From: Pseudomonas yangonensis
GTDB taxonomy: Bacteria; Pseudomonadota; Gammaproteobacteria; Pseudomonadales; Pseudomonadaceae
DNA: 64,000 nucleotides
Assembly: GCF_009932725.1 (NCBI RefSeq)
Contig: NZ_BLJU01000001.1
Coordinates: 248,001-312,000 of the forward strand
Direction: 5' to 3'
Shown here: positions 20,701-30,194 of the stretch, piece after piece
Numbering within the stretch: the stretch's first letter is position 1
How the letters are laid out: each line of letters starts with the position of its first letter
Made by a program: the position numbers and the translations under genes
Notes under the pieces: generated by a model
What the model was told of the DNA's origin: nothing
Seen by the model: the letters and a program-made list of their open reading frames with translations, nothing else
Databases searched by the model: none

Positions 20701-22081
20701 AACCTCGAGTGGCACCCGCATCGAACGCGACAGCATGGGCGAACTGCAGGTACCGAGTGCTGCGCTGTATGGCGCGCAGACCCAGCGTGCGGTGAATAAT
20801 TTCCCGGTGTCGGGGCTACGCATGCCGGCGCCCTTCATTCGTGCGCTGATCCTGGCCAAGGCCGCAGCCGCGCGGGCCAATGTCGAGTTGCAACAGCTCG
20901 ATCCGCTGATGGGCGACGCCATCGTTGGGGCCTGTCAGCACTTGCTCGAGGGCGACTTCATGGCCCACTTCCCGGTGGATATATTTCAGACCGGCTCCGG
21001 CACCAGTTCCAATATGAACGCCAACGAGGTGATCGCCTCCCTGGCCAGTCGCATCCTTGGTGACAGGGTCAGCGCCAACGACCACGTCAATTGTGGTCAG
21101 AGCAGCAATGACATCATTCCCACGACCATCCATGTCAGCGCGGCCATCGAGCTGCAAGAGCGTCTGCTTCCGGCGCTTGGCCATCTGCTCAAGGTGCTGT
21201 GCGAAAAATCCCTGGAGGTCCAGCCATACATCAAGACCGGGCGAACGCATCTGATGGATGCCATGCCGGTGCGCATGAGTCAGGTGCTGGACGGTTGGGG
21301 CCAGCAGATTCAGGCCAATATCGAGCATCTGCGTGGCTTGCAGCCCAGCTTGCAGGCGCTGGCTCAGGGCGGTACCGCGGTAGGTACTGGGGTCAATGCC
21401 CATCCGCGTTTCGCCGAACAGTTCTGCCTGGAACTAGGGCGCCTGACGGGGCTGAGTTTCACCTCCGGCAATAACTTCTTCGCGCTGATCGGCTCGCAGG
21501 ACACGGCCGTGGCCGTATCCGGGCAGCTCAAAACTACCGCCGTATCGTTGATGAAAATCGCCAATGATCTGCGCTGGATGAATTCGGGGCCGCTGGCCGG
21601 ATTGGCTGAAATCGAACTGGAGGCCCTCCAGCCTGGCTCTTCGATCATGCCGGGCAAGGTCAACCCGGTGATACCCGAGGCAGCAGCGATGGTGGCGGCG
21701 CAAGTGATCGGCAATGACTCGGCCATCGCCATCGCTGGCCAGTCAGGTAATTTCGAGCTCAACGTCATGTTGCCGCTGATTGCCGACAACCTGCTCTACA
21801 GCATCCAGCTGCTGACCAATGCCAGCCGCCTACTGGCCGACCGCGCCATTGCCAGCTTCAAGGTCAACCAGCCGAAGCTCAGGGAAGCACTGGATCGCAA
21901 CCCGATTCTGGTGACGGCGCTGAACCCGATCATCGGCTACCTCAAGGCCGCTGAAATTGCCAAGCAGGCCTACCGTGAGGGGCGGCCGATCATCGAGGTG
22001 GCGCTGGAACAGACCGAGCTGTCGCGAGAGCAGCTCGAGCAATTGCTGAATCCGGAAAAACTCACTGAAGGCGGCCTCTGA
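20693..22081 (+). CDS. fumC: Class II fumarate hydratase
   Basis: FumC, 462 residues, the iron-independent class II fumarase of the TCA cycle that converts fumarate to malate. The superfamily signature GSSIMPGKVNP is at residues 315-325, and the substrate-site TGSGTSSNMNANEV and KTGRTHLMDAMPV motifs are present. It overlaps fagA by 8 bp. In Pseudomonas it replaces the iron-dependent fumarase when iron is scarce, in line with the Fur-box-like site upstream. Confidence 0.97.
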   Translation: MSETSSGTRIERDSMGELQVPSAALYGAQTQRAVNNFPVSGLRMPAPFIRALILAKAAAARANVELQQLDPLMGDAIVGACQHLLEGDFMAHFPVDIFQTGSGTSSNMNANEVIASLASRILGDRVSANDHVNCGQSSNDIIPTTIHVSAAIELQERLLPALGHLLKVLCEKSLEVQPYIKTGRTHLMDAMPVRMSQVLDGWGQQIQANIEHLRGLQPSLQALAQGGTAVGTGVNAHPRFAEQFCLELGRLTGLSFTSGNNFFALIGSQDTAVAVSGQLKTTAVSLMKIANDLRWMNSGPLAGLAEIELEALQPGSSIMPGKVNPVIPEAAAMVAAQVIGNDSAIAIAGQSGNFELNVMLPLIADNLLYSIQLLTNASRLLADRAIASFKVNQPKLREALDRNPILVTALNPIIGYLKAAEIAKQAYREGRPIIEVALEQTELSREQLEQLLNPEKLTEGGL

Positions 22082-22095
22082 GTCGCTTTCTCTCC

Positions 22096-22160
22096 GAGTC
22101 TGTCCACGACCCGCTCGGCCAGGCATCACATCAGTCGAGGCTTCAACCGTGGACAGACTC
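22096..22160 (+). repeat. 13-bp perfect inverted repeat between fumC and orfX
   Basis: GAGTCTGTCCACG (22096-22108) is perfectly complementary to CGTGGACAGACTC (22148-22160) with a 39-base loop. In mRNA this forms a strong stem between fumC and the orfX ribosome-binding site, with no T-run after it. It may be a processing or stability element within the operon. Confidence 0.6.
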
Positions 22161-22177
22161 TCACCAGGAGGCCTGTC

Positions 22178-22630
22178 ATGGAGCACTGGAAAACCATCAT
22201 CGAAACCGGCAACCGCTGTTTTTCCGACGGCGACTGGGTCACGGCCCGCGAGCTCTATCTGCAGGCATTGGCAGAGGCGCAGGTGATGTTCGGGCGCTGG
22301 CCTGATCACAACATGGCGGTGGCGGCCTTCGTAATTTCCCATCACAACCTGGCCGACCTGCATCTGACCCTCGGACAGCCCGAGGAGGCCGCAGAGAACC
22401 TCTGCGCCAGTCACGAGCGCCTGCTGCAAACCCTGGCCGACGGCCAGCAGCCGCAGGCTCTGCGTGAAGTCGCACTGCACCACAGCCGCCGTACCTACGT
22501 CGAGCTGTTGCAGTTCATCGGCGAGCACGGGGCCTTCCCTCGTACCGATCGTTTGCTGGGGGCTTCGCAGCGTCATGCCTGGCAGCGCCCATCGCTCAGC
22601 CCGGCCAGCCAAGGCCGCCACTACCACTGA
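22178..22630 (+). CDS. Conserved hypothetical protein (orfX of the fagA-fumC-sodA operon)
   Basis: A 150-residue soluble protein of unknown function encoded between fumC and sodA, as in other pseudomonads. Its first ~95 residues read like TPR-type helical pairs (GNRCFSDGDWVTARELYLQA, then AAFVISHHNLADLHLTLGQP). This suggests a protein-binding scaffold; the assignment is my inference. It is His-rich. ATG 22178 is preceded by AGGAGG, a strong ribosome-binding site. SodA follows after 12 bp. Confidence 0.75.
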   Translation: MEHWKTIIETGNRCFSDGDWVTARELYLQALAEAQVMFGRWPDHNMAVAAFVISHHNLADLHLTLGQPEEAAENLCASHERLLQTLADGQQPQALREVALHHSRRTYVELLQFIGEHGAFPRTDRLLGASQRHAWQRPSLSPASQGRHYH

Positions 22631-22642
22631 CGGAGAACGTTC

Positions 22643-23254
22643 ATGTCCTACAGCTTGCCCGCACTGCCTTACGCTTACGATGCCCTGGAGCCGCATATCG
22701 ATGCGCAGACCATGGAAATCCACCACCTCAAGCACCACCAGACCTATATCAACAATCTGAACGCGGCCCTGGAAGGGACGTCCTATGCAGAAGAACCGGT
22801 GGAAGGCCTGCTGGCCCGGTTGAAGGAGTTGCCGCAAGACCTGCATGCGGCGTTGATCAACCAGGGCGGCGGCCACGCCAACCATACACTGTTCTGGACA
22901 GTCATGTCGCCTGCCGGCGGGGGTAAGCCAGAAGGCGAAATGGCCACAGCGATCGATGCCGAGCTGGGCGGCTTCGCAGCGTTTCAGGACGCTTTCACCA
23001 AAGCTGCGCTGAGCCGTTTTGGCAGTGGCTGGGCATGGCTCAGCGTGACATCGGAGAAAAAACTCGTGGTAGAGAGCAGCGCCAACCAGGACAGCCCGTT
23101 GTTGCATGGCAACACGCCCATCCTCGGGCTGGATGTATGGGAGCACGCTTACTACCTGCGCTACCAAAATCGCCGGCCGGAATATATCGGAGCCTTCTAC
23201 AACGTCATCGACTGGCGTGAAGTGACGCGTCGATACCGGCAGGCCCTGAGCTGA
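22643..23254 (+). CDS. sodA: Manganese superoxide dismutase
   Basis: A 203-residue Fe/Mn-type superoxide dismutase, cytoplasmic, converting superoxide to hydrogen peroxide. Metal ligands are H27, H81, D164 and H168 (the last two in DVWEHAYY). [11 protein letters not shown] and the ANQDSPL segment favour the Mn form over the Fe form. Position in the Fur-linked operon fits the known use of the Mn enzyme during iron starvation. A good GGAG ribosome-binding site precedes ATG 22643. Confidence 0.95.
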   Translation: MSYSLPALPYAYDALEPHIDAQTMEIHHLKHHQTYINNLNAALEGTSYAEEPVEGLLARLKELPQDLHAALINQGGGHANHTLFWTVMSPAGGGKPEGEMATAIDAELGGFAAFQDAFTKAALSRFGSGWAWLSVTSEKKLVVESSANQDSPLLHGNTPILGLDVWEHAYYLRYQNRRPEYIGAFYNVIDWREVTRRYRQALS

Positions 23255-23256
23255 AT

Positions 23257-24158
23257 GTGCGGATACCAACGGTGATGCGAGCCCCGCTGACTTCTCTCCC
23301 CGGCCTCAATGGTCGAGTTCTGCGTTATCTGTTCGGCGGAGCCATCCTGTTTTGCGGTGGGTTGCTGCTGTTCATTCAATCGGCCGCACTGATCGACCAG
23401 GGAGTACAGCCGCAACTGATGCGAGCGATGCAGGCTGGCCTGCTATGCGCCACAGGAACGGCGCTGGGCGCTCTGCCGGTGCTCTTTATGGGCGAGCTTT
23501 CCCGGCGCTGGCGTGACAGCCTGCTCGGGTTCGGGGGTGGCGTCATGCTGGCGGCGACCGTCTTTTCGCTGCTCACTCCGGCATTGGATGTGGCGGCGGA
23601 CCAGGGCTTCAGCCCTTGGGGGGCGGGGGCCATGGCCAGCATTGGGTTGCTGCTGGGCGCTGCAGCGCTTTTGGGGCTGGGGCGGTTGCTGGAGCAGCGG
23701 CAGTGCCTTTCGCAGCCGCATGCTGGACCGGGACCTGGCGTGCTGCTGTTCGTGATTGCCATCATGCTGCACAACGTGCCGGAAGGTATGGCTGTCGGGG
23801 TGGCGGCGGGAGCCGCGCCGATGGCCTGGCGATCGGCATTGCCCTGCAGAACGTTCCGGAGGGGCTCATCGTCGCCTTGGTATTGGCCACTGCAGGCGTG
23901 AATCGCGGCAAGGCGGTGCTGATTGGTGTCGTGTCCGGGTTGGTCGAGCCGCTGTTCGCGGTGCTCTGCGCATGGCTGGTGAGTGTTTCTCAGGTGCTGT
24001 TGCCCTGGGGCTTGGCACTAGCGGCTGGGGCCATGCTGTTCGCCGTAGTTCATGAAATCATCCCCCAGTCGCACAGCAACGGGCACCGCGGCGATGCCAG
24101 CCTGGCGCTGACGGTGGGCTTCTGCGTAATGATGGTGCTGGATACGGCGCTGGCTTAG
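23257..24158 (+). pseudogene. ZIP-family metal transporter, apparently frameshifted
   Basis: Two overlapping frames together encode one ZIP-type divalent-metal permease of about 300 residues. The first frame (from GTG 23257 or ATG 23275) covers the N-terminal membrane segments and the metal-site helix IMLHNVPEGMAVGVAAGA. It then turns into non-ZIP sequence and stops at 23901. The family sequence resumes in the -1 frame with ADGLAIGIALQNVPEGLIVA, the second HN/QNVPEG metal helix, and runs to the stop at 24158. The break is at about 23800-23835. A one-base deletion, a sequencing error or programmed frameshifting could explain it. It directly follows sodA, where other pseudomonads have an intact ZIP gene. 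Confidence 0.8.
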
Positions 24159-24184
24159 AGGCGCGTCAGTGGGCTGACTGCGCG

Positions 24185-24457
24185 TCATTCGCCTTCTTCG
24201 AAGTAGTTTTCAATGAGGCCGACCAGCGCATTCATCGCCTGCTCGTCCTGCTCGCCCTCGGTCAGCAGATGCACATTGGTGCCCTTGCCGGCAGCCAGCA
24301 TCATGACTGCCATGATGCTCTTGCCGTCTACCAGGCTGTCGGCGCTTCGGCCGATGCGCACCTGACAGGGGTAGGTGCTCGCCACGCCGACGAACTTCGC
24401 CGCGGCGCGGGCGTGCAGACCGAGTTTGTTGATGATGGTGATTTCACGTGCGGGCAT
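24185..24457 (-). CDS. ptsO: Phosphocarrier protein NPr (HPr-like, nitrogen PTS)
   Basis: NPr, 90 residues, the HPr-like phosphocarrier of the nitrogen-related PTS (PtsP-NPr-EIIANtr). The active-site His lies in NKLGLHARAAAKFV, and the regulatory-type Ser stretch is SLVDGKSIMAVMMLAAGKG. The start is ATG 24457 (MPAREITIINK), not the longer frame overlapping rapZ. It is the last gene of the rpoN-hpf-ptsN-rapZ-ptsO cluster. Confidence 0.95.
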   Translation of the reverse strand: MPAREITIINKLGLHARAAAKFVGVASTYPCQVRIGRSADSLVDGKSIMAVMMLAAGKGTNVHLLTEGEQDEQAMNALVGLIENYFEEGE

Positions 24458-24471
24458 CGCGGCAGGGCTCC

Positions 24472-25329
24472 TTAGCTGAGGTCGCGGTGACGCACCTGGA
24501 CGTTCTTCAGCGAGTCTTTGAGTGCCTGGCTGAGGCGGTTGGCCAGATACACCGAGCGGTGGTGGCCGCCGGTGCAACCAATGGCGATGGTGACGTAGGC
24601 GCGGTTGCTGGCGGCGAAGCGCGGCAGCCATTTTTCCAGATAGGCGAGGATGTCCTGATACATTTCCTCGACCTCCGGTTGCGCGGCCAGGTAGTCGACC
24701 ACGGGCTGATCCAGGCCGGAATAGTCACGCAGCTCAGGCTTCCAGTAAGGGTTGGGCAGGCAACGTGCATCGAACACCAGATCGGCGTCCACCGGCATGC
24801 CACGTTTGAATCCGAATGACTCGACCAGAAAGGCGGTCCCGGTCTGCGTCTGGCCGAGCAGGCGCAGCTTGAGCGTATCGCGCAACTGGTAAAGATTCAG
24901 CCGGGTGGTGTCGATCTTCAGATCGGCACGATCGGTGATAGGCGCGAGCAGCTGGCTTTCGTAGGCGATGGCCTCGGCCAGCGAGCGGTTGTCGTTGGTC
25001 AGCGGGTGGCGTCTGCGGGTTTCCGAAAAACGCTTGAGCAGCGTCTCGTCCTCGGCGTCCAGGTAGAGCACATCGCAGCGGATGCTGCGTTTGCGCACTT
25101 CTTCGAGCAGCTCCGGAAAGCGCTTGAGCTGGCTCAGCAGGTTGCGTGCATCGATAGAGACGGCGACTTGCGGCAGCAGCATGTCGCTGTGCGGCAGGAA
25201 GCGCTCGGCGAGGTCCGGCAGCAAGCCGGCCGGCAGGTTGTCGATGCAATAAAAACCGTTGTCCTCAAGTACATCGAGGGCGGTGCTCTTGCCCGAGCCC
25301 GAGCGACCGCTGACGATGATCAGGCGCAT
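24472..25329 (-). CDS. rapZ: RNase adapter protein RapZ
   Basis: RapZ (YvcJ family), 285 residues, a P-loop protein that in E. coli binds glucosamine-6-phosphate and directs RNase E to the sRNA GlmZ. Walker A is [10 protein letters not shown] at residues 7-16. The C-terminal half contains [19 protein letters not shown], the conserved sugar-phosphate-binding-type motif. ATG 25329 starts one base after the ptsN stop, so the longer frame upstream is not used. Order ptsN-rapZ-ptsO is standard. Confidence 0.96.
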   Translation of the reverse strand: MRLIIVSGRSGSGKSTALDVLEDNGFYCIDNLPAGLLPDLAERFLPHSDMLLPQVAVSIDARNLLSQLKRFPELLEEVRKRSIRCDVLYLDAEDETLLKRFSETRRRHPLTNDNRSLAEAIAYESQLLAPITDRADLKIDTTRLNLYQLRDTLKLRLLGQTQTGTAFLVESFGFKRGMPVDADLVFDARCLPNPYWKPELRDYSGLDQPVVDYLAAQPEVEEMYQDILAYLEKWLPRFAASNRAYVTIAIGCTGGHHRSVYLANRLSQALKDSLKNVQVRHRDLS

Positions 25330-25330
25330 G

Positions 25331-25795
25331 TCATTGACCGTTCTGAATGTCCACCACGACCTGATAGAGATCTTCGCCACTGTTAGCCTGGCGTAGACGT
25401 TCACGTACATCCTGGCGGTCGAGCATGCTGGCGATCTGGCGCAGTAGTTCGAGGTGCGCGTCGGTTGCCGCTTCCGGCACCAGCAGGACAAACAGCAGAT
25501 CGACCGGCGCGCCGTCGATGGCGTCGAAGTCGACGGCGGTATCGAGGTGCAAAACGGCGCTGATCGGTGCACTGCAGCCGGCCAGACGGCAGTGGGGTAT
25601 GGCGATGCCGTTGCCGAAGCCGGTGGAGCCGAGCTTCTCGCGGGCGATAAGGCTTTCGAATATGTCCTGGGCATCCAGGTCAGGCAGGTCGCGGGCGACC
25701 AGATTGGCGATCTGTTCGAGCACGCGTTTCTTACTGCCGCCCGGCACGTTCACCAGGGAACGGCCGGGGGTCAGGATGTTTTCAAGTCGGATCAT
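25331..25795 (-). CDS. ptsN: Nitrogen PTS EIIA component (EIIA-Ntr)
   Basis: PtsN, 154 residues, the terminal phosphoryl acceptor of the nitrogen PTS, which regulates K+ uptake and other targets by protein contacts. The phosphorylated His is in GIAIPHCRL near residue 68. It opens with the family start [23 protein letters not shown]. It lies between hpf and rapZ. Confidence 0.96.
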   Translation of the reverse strand: MIRLENILTPGRSLVNVPGGSKKRVLEQIANLVARDLPDLDAQDIFESLIAREKLGSTGFGNGIAIPHCRLAGCSAPISAVLHLDTAVDFDAIDGAPVDLLFVLLVPEAATDAHLELLRQIASMLDRQDVRERLRQANSGEDLYQVVVDIQNGQ

Positions 25796-25807
25796 GGATG
25801 GGGAATG

Positions 25808-26116
25808 TTAGCGGGCCGTGGCGCCTTGCAGACGCTCGAGCTGCTTTTCCTTGTGCTTGATAAGTTGACGGTCGAGTTTATCGGCCAACAGGTCGATGGC
25901 TGCGTACATGTCCTGGTGTTCTGCGTTGGCGACGACTTCGCCGCCGGCAACATGCAGGGTGGCTTCGATCTTCTGCTTGAGTTTCTCGACCTCCATGGTC
26001 ACCTGAACGTTGGTGATCTTGTCGAAGTGGCGTTCCAGTCGGCCCAGTTTCTCGCCGATGTAGTCACGCAGGGCGTCGGTCACATCCAGCTGATGTCCAC
26101 TGATGTTGACTTGCAT
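25808..26116 (-). CDS. hpf: Ribosome hibernation promoting factor (short form)
   Basis: HPF, 102 residues, the short form that binds the 30S decoding site in stationary phase and helps form 100S dimers. It starts MQVNISGHQLDVTDALRDYI and has the beta-alpha-beta-beta-beta-alpha pattern with KLGRLERHFDKI. The extra C-terminal dimerisation domain of long HPF is absent. It directly follows rpoN, as in most proteobacteria. Confidence 0.95.
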   Translation of the reverse strand: MQVNISGHQLDVTDALRDYIGEKLGRLERHFDKITNVQVTMEVEKLKQKIEATLHVAGGEVVANAEHQDMYAAIDLLADKLDRQLIKHKEKQLERLQGATAR

Positions 26117-26214
26117 ACCGCTTTCTCCTTGTTGCCTTGTGTAAGCGGCGGGTCCGATTCGACCCGCCTCCGGAACACTTTGGCCTGAAGACCTTGGCCT
26201 TCAGTCGATCTGGC
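26117..26214. promoter_or_regulatory. rpoN-hpf intergenic region with hairpin
   Basis: A 98-bp gap between rpoN and hpf. GGCGGGTC (26147-26154) and GACCCGCC (26161-26168) form an 8-bp stem on either strand. There is no T-run on the minus strand, so transcription may continue into hpf, or hpf may have its own promoter here. Confidence 0.4.
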
Positions 26215-27708
26215 CTACATCAGTCGCTTGCGCTCACTAGAGGGCGCTATACCGAGGGACTCGCGATACTTGGCGACCGTCCGACGGGCGACTTGGATGC
26301 CTTGTGCCTCCAGTAAACCAGCGATCTTGCTGTCACTCAACGGCTTTTTCGCGTTTTCTGCGGCAACCAGTTTTTTGATGATCGCGCGGATCGCCGTGGA
26401 CGAACATTCGCCGCCTTCGGAGGTGCTGACGTGGCTGGAGAAGAAGTATTTCAGCTCGTAAATGCCGCGTGGGGTGTGCATGAATTTCTGCGTGGTGACG
26501 CGTGAAATGGTCGACTCGTGCATGCCTACCGCTTCGGCGATGTCGTGCAGCACCAGAGGCTTCATCGCCTCGTCACCGTAATCGAGAAAACCGCGTTGGT
26601 GCTCGACGATCTGCGTGGCCACCTTCATCAGCGTCTCGTTGCGGCTCTGCAGGCTCTTGATGAACCAGCGCGCCTCCTGCAGCTGATTGCGCATGAAGGT
26701 GTTGTCGGCGCTGGAGTCGGCGCGTTTGACGAAGCCGGCATACTGCGGGTTGACCCTCAGGCGCGGCATTGCTTCCTGATTCAGTTCCACCAGCCAGCGG
26801 TCGTTGTGCTTGCGCACGATCACGTCGGGTACGACATACTCCGGCTCGCTGGATTCGATCTGCGAACCCGGGCGCGGATTCAGGCGCTGGATCAGGTCGA
26901 TGACCTGACGCAGTTCGTCTTCCTTGAGTTTGGTACGGCGCATCAGTTGGGCGTAGTCGCGGCTGCCGAGCAACTCGAGATAATCGCTGACGACGCGCTG
27001 GGTTTCGTTCAGCCAGGGCGTATTGGCAGGCAGCTGGCGCAGTTGCAGCAGCAGGCATTCGCGCAGGTCGCGTGCACCGATACCGGCTGGTTCGAACTGC
27101 TGGATGCGGTGCAGGACGACTTCCACTTCGTCCAGTTCGACATCCAGCTCGGGGTCGAAGGACTCGGTCACTTCCTCGAGGGTTTCCTCGAGATAGCCGT
27201 CGTTGTTGATGCAGTCGATCAGGGTGGCGGCAATCAGCCGATCCTTGTCCGACATGGGGGCAAGGTTCAGTTGCCAGAGCAGGTGACTGTGCAGGCTCTC
27301 GCCGCTGGAGGTGCGGGTGGTGAAGTCCCACTCGTCATCATCGTTGCTGGGCAGGCTGCTGGCGCTGGTCTGGTAGATGTCTTCCCAGGCGGTATCGACC
27401 GGCAACTCGTTGGGGATGCGTTCGCCCCATTCGCCGTCTTCCAGGTTGTCCACGGTGGGCGTGCTTTCCTGGTAGCTCTCTTCCTTGCTCGGCGCAGGGG
27501 TGGCGCTTTCGGCACCATCGGCCATCGGATCGCTGTTGTCGAAGTCGTCGCCATCTTCCTGGCGCTCGAGCATGGGGTTGGATTCCAGTGCCTCCTGGAT
27601 TTCCTGTTGCAGGTCCAGGGTCGACAGTTGGAGGAGGCGGATAGCCTGTTGCAGCTGCGGGGTCATCGTCAGCTGCTGGCCCATCTTGAGGACTAGCGAT
27701 GGTTTCAT
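26215..27708 (-). CDS. rpoN: RNA polymerase sigma-54 factor
   Basis: RpoN, 497 residues, sigma factor for nitrogen, flagellar, pilus and many catabolic promoters that need AAA+ activators. The N-terminal Gln-rich region I is clear ([20 protein letters not shown]) followed by an acidic region II (about 50-110). The C-terminus ends with the RpoN box [11 protein letters not shown], which reads the -24 element. Length equals the Pseudomonas norm. Confidence 0.98.
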   Translation of the reverse strand: MKPSLVLKMGQQLTMTPQLQQAIRLLQLSTLDLQQEIQEALESNPMLERQEDGDDFDNSDPMADGAESATPAPSKEESYQESTPTVDNLEDGEWGERIPNELPVDTAWEDIYQTSASSLPSNDDDEWDFTTRTSSGESLHSHLLWQLNLAPMSDKDRLIAATLIDCINNDGYLEETLEEVTESFDPELDVELDEVEVVLHRIQQFEPAGIGARDLRECLLLQLRQLPANTPWLNETQRVVSDYLELLGSRDYAQLMRRTKLKEDELRQVIDLIQRLNPRPGSQIESSEPEYVVPDVIVRKHNDRWLVELNQEAMPRLRVNPQYAGFVKRADSSADNTFMRNQLQEARWFIKSLQSRNETLMKVATQIVEHQRGFLDYGDEAMKPLVLHDIAEAVGMHESTISRVTTQKFMHTPRGIYELKYFFSSHVSTSEGGECSSTAIRAIIKKLVAAENAKKPLSDSKIAGLLEAQGIQVARRTVAKYRESLGIAPSSERKRLM

Positions 27709-27843
27709 TGCAGACCTTAATTTACTGGCGAGTTACGCCTTCCACATCAGGGCGCCGGAGCGCCGCCAGGAAGCAAATTATATGCCTGAATTTCTCGTTC
27801 TTGCCTAGAGGGTGCAATATTTCTGTAGCGAAACGTCGCCGAC

Positions 27844-28569
27844 CTAAAGGCGGAATTCGTGGCCCAGATAGACTTCTTTCACTGTCTGGTTGGCGAGGAT
27901 GGTCTCGGCGTCGCCTTCGGCGATCAACTGCCCGTCGTTGACGATGTAGGCGGTTTCGCAGATATCCAGAGTCTCGCGCACGTTGTGATCGGTGATCAGA
28001 ATGCCGATACCCTTGGTCTTGAGGTGGTGGATGATCTGTTTGATGTCGCCCACCGAGATCGGGTCGACACCGGCGAAGGGTTCGTCGAGCAGGATGAACT
28101 TGGGATTGGTCGCCAGGGCGCGGGCGATCTCCACGCGGCGGCGCTCACCACCGGACAGGCTCATGCCCAGGCTGTCGGCGATATGGTGGATATGGAACTC
28201 CTGCAGCAGGCTGTCCAGCTCCGCCTTGCGCCCGGCGCGGTCCAGGTCCTTGCGCGTTTCCAGAATGGCCATGATGTTGTCCGCCACCGACAGCTTGCGG
28301 AAGATCGAGGCTTCCTGCGGCAGGTAGCCGATGCCGGCGCGCGCGCGCCCGTGCATGGGCTGATGGCTGACGTCCAGGTCGTCGATCAGCACGCGGCCCT
28401 GATCGGCGCGTACCAGGCCAACGATCATATAGAAGCAGGTGGTCTTGCCGGCGCCATTGGGGCCGAGCAGGCCGACGATCTGACCGCTTTCGATGCTCAG
28501 GCTGACGTCACGCACGACCTGGCGGCTCTTGTAGCTTTTCGCCAGGTGTTGGGCTTTGAGAATGGCCAT
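27844..28569 (-). CDS. lptB: LPS export ABC transporter ATP-binding protein LptB
   Basis: LptB, 241 residues, the ATPase of LptB2FG, which extracts LPS from the inner membrane. Walker A is GPNGAGKTT (about 35-43), the signature is [15 protein letters not shown], and Walker B is [12 protein letters not shown]. The ATG overlaps the lptA stop by one base. It is followed by rpoN after a 135-bp gap. Confidence 0.98.
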   Translation of the reverse strand: MAILKAQHLAKSYKSRQVVRDVSLSIESGQIVGLLGPNGAGKTTCFYMIVGLVRADQGRVLIDDLDVSHQPMHGRARAGIGYLPQEASIFRKLSVADNIMAILETRKDLDRAGRKAELDSLLQEFHIHHIADSLGMSLSGGERRRVEIARALATNPKFILLDEPFAGVDPISVGDIKQIIHHLKTKGIGILITDHNVRETLDICETAYIVNDGQLIAEGDAETILANQTVKEVYLGHEFRL

Positions 28570-29108
28570 TACTGCTGCTGATCCGCGGGTTTGTTCTTCG
28601 GTTGGATGACCATGTCGATGCGTGGACGCGGCGTGCTGACGTTGCCGCCCGTGGCGCGACCTGCATTGACGATCTGGCGGCGGGTGTCGTACACGATCTT
28701 CTCGCCTTCGAAGGTATTGCCTTCCTGAATCACCTTGGCCTGATCGATCAGTACGATGCGCTCGTTGCTGGCGAAGTACTGGATGGTCTTGCCGTAGGCC
28801 TTGACGATCTCCTTGTCCTCGGCCGGCTTCTGCTCGTAGTAGGCCAGATTGCCTACCGAGGTGAAGACATCGATATCGCCGCTGGCGGTCTGCGTGATGG
28901 TCACGGTGTCGCCGGTGATCTTCAGGGTGCCCTGGGTGATGATCACATCGCCGCGGTAGACGGCTACGCCTTGCTTGTCATCCAGCTCGGCACTGTCGGC
29001 CTGAATGCGGATCGGCTGGTCGCGGTCCGATGGCAGTGCCCAGGCAGCCGCGCTTCCCAATGCGGCGCCGAGGCTGATAATCAGGGGGAGGGTATTAACG
29101 AACCTCAT
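28569..29108 (-). CDS. lptA: LPS transport periplasmic protein LptA
   Basis: LptA, 179 residues, the periplasmic bridge protein that carries LPS between LptC and LptD. A Sec signal peptide ([20 protein letters not shown], cleavage likely after AWA) precedes the OstA-type beta-jellyroll, with [20 protein letters not shown] at its start. A Pro/Lys/Gln-rich tail ends the protein. It overlaps lptC by 14 bp and lptB by 1 bp. Confidence 0.96.
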   Translation of the reverse strand: MRFVNTLPLIISLGAALGSAAAWALPSDRDQPIRIQADSAELDDKQGVAVYRGDVIITQGTLKITGDTVTITQTASGDIDVFTSVGNLAYYEQKPAEDKEIVKAYGKTIQYFASNERIVLIDQAKVIQEGNTFEGEKIVYDTRRQIVNAGRATGGNVSTPRPRIDMVIQPKNKPADQQQ

Positions 29109-29661
29109 GCTGGCCTCTTACGTTGGACTGCAGGAGCATCCTGCCGTCATTCAAGTACGCTTTCATTCCTTGTGCCGTGGTCACCCCGTTGGCCGCGACG
29201 ATTCTAACGGCTTGCTCGGTCTGCGCATATTCCTTGTCGGGAATAACGGTCATGCGGCTACTGGTGATGATGGTTGGACGATTCTTGGCATCGGTGCGGG
29301 CTATACGCACGTCGTCGATCAGTTCCACCTCGACGCCGCCGGGAGAGACCTCGGCGCGCTGGCTGGTCACCTTCCACGGCAGTTCGGTGCCGCGATAGAG
29401 GTCGAGCTTGGGTGTGTCGATCAGGGTGATGTCGGTGCTCTTGACGTGTTCGAGCTTGTCCGCGGTCATGCGGTAGTGCAGTTTGCCGTCGTCCTGGAAC
29501 TGTACGGTACGCGCGCCGAGGACATAGAAGTCGACGACGTTGTCGTCGCCACCCTGTTGGGTCACGCGGGCGCTGTCCGGTGCGAGGTTCCAGTAGCCCA
29601 GAGCGGCCACCACGACTGCAATCAGGGCAAAGATCAGAGTATTTAAAAGTTTACGCGGCAT
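29095..29661 (-). CDS. lptC: LPS export protein LptC
   Basis: LptC, 188 residues, an inner-membrane bitopic protein that hands LPS from LptB2FG to LptA. There is one N-terminal membrane anchor (LLNTLIFALIAVVVAALGYW), followed by a periplasmic jellyroll. It overlaps lptA by 14 bp and follows kdsC by 8 bp. Confidence 0.95.
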   Translation of the reverse strand: MPRKLLNTLIFALIAVVVAALGYWNLAPDSARVTQQGGDDNVVDFYVLGARTVQFQDDGKLHYRMTADKLEHVKSTDITLIDTPKLDLYRGTELPWKVTSQRAEVSPGGVEVELIDDVRIARTDAKNRPTIITSSRMTVIPDKEYAQTEQAVRIVAANGVTTAQGMKAYLNDGRMLLQSNVRGQHEVR

Positions 29662-29669
29662 GCTGTTCT

Positions 29670-30194
29670 CTACAGGTAGGCGGCCTGGGCCGCGTCCAGT
29701 GTGCCCTGGGCACGCATGATCAGTTCGCAGAATTCCCGCGCAGCACCGTCGCCGCCGCGCGCCTGGGTTACGCCATGGGCGTGCTGGCGCACGAAACTGT
29801 CGGCGCTGGCCACGGCCATGCCCAATCCGACCCGGCGGATAACCGGAAGATCCGGCAGGTCGTCGCCCAGATAGGCAACCTGTTCATAGCTTAGGCCGAG
29901 TTCGGCGAGCAGGCCGTCGAGCACCACGAGTTTGTCCTCACGGCCCTGGAACAGGTGCTGGATACCGAGGTTGTTGGCGCGGCGCTCGACGACCGGCGTC
30001 TTGCGCCCGCTGATGATGGCGGTACGGACGCCCGAATTGATCAGCATCTTGATGCCGTGACCGTCGAGCGTGTTGAAGGTCTTGAACTCGCTGCCGTCTT
30101 CAAGGAAGTACAGGCGGCCGTCGGTGAGCACTCCGTCGACGTCGAAGATCGCCAGTTTGACGGCGCGGGCGCGTTGCAGCAGGTCGTTCATCAC
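29670..30194 (-). CDS. kdsC: 3-deoxy-D-manno-octulosonate 8-phosphate phosphatase
   Basis: KdsC, 174 residues, a C0-type HAD phosphatase that removes phosphate from KDO-8-P to give KDO for the LPS core. The HAD nucleophile motif is KLAIFDVDGVLTDGRLY near residues 12-28, and YLGDDLPDLPVI supplies the later acidic pair. It overlaps kdsD by 4 bp. Genes before (kdsD) and after (lptCAB) belong to LPS formation. Confidence 0.96.
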   Translation of the reverse strand: MMNDLLQRARAVKLAIFDVDGVLTDGRLYFLEDGSEFKTFNTLDGHGIKMLINSGVRTAIISGRKTPVVERRANNLGIQHLFQGREDKLVVLDGLLAELGLSYEQVAYLGDDLPDLPVIRRVGLGMAVASADSFVRQHAHGVTQARGGDGAAREFCELIMRAQGTLDAAQAAYL

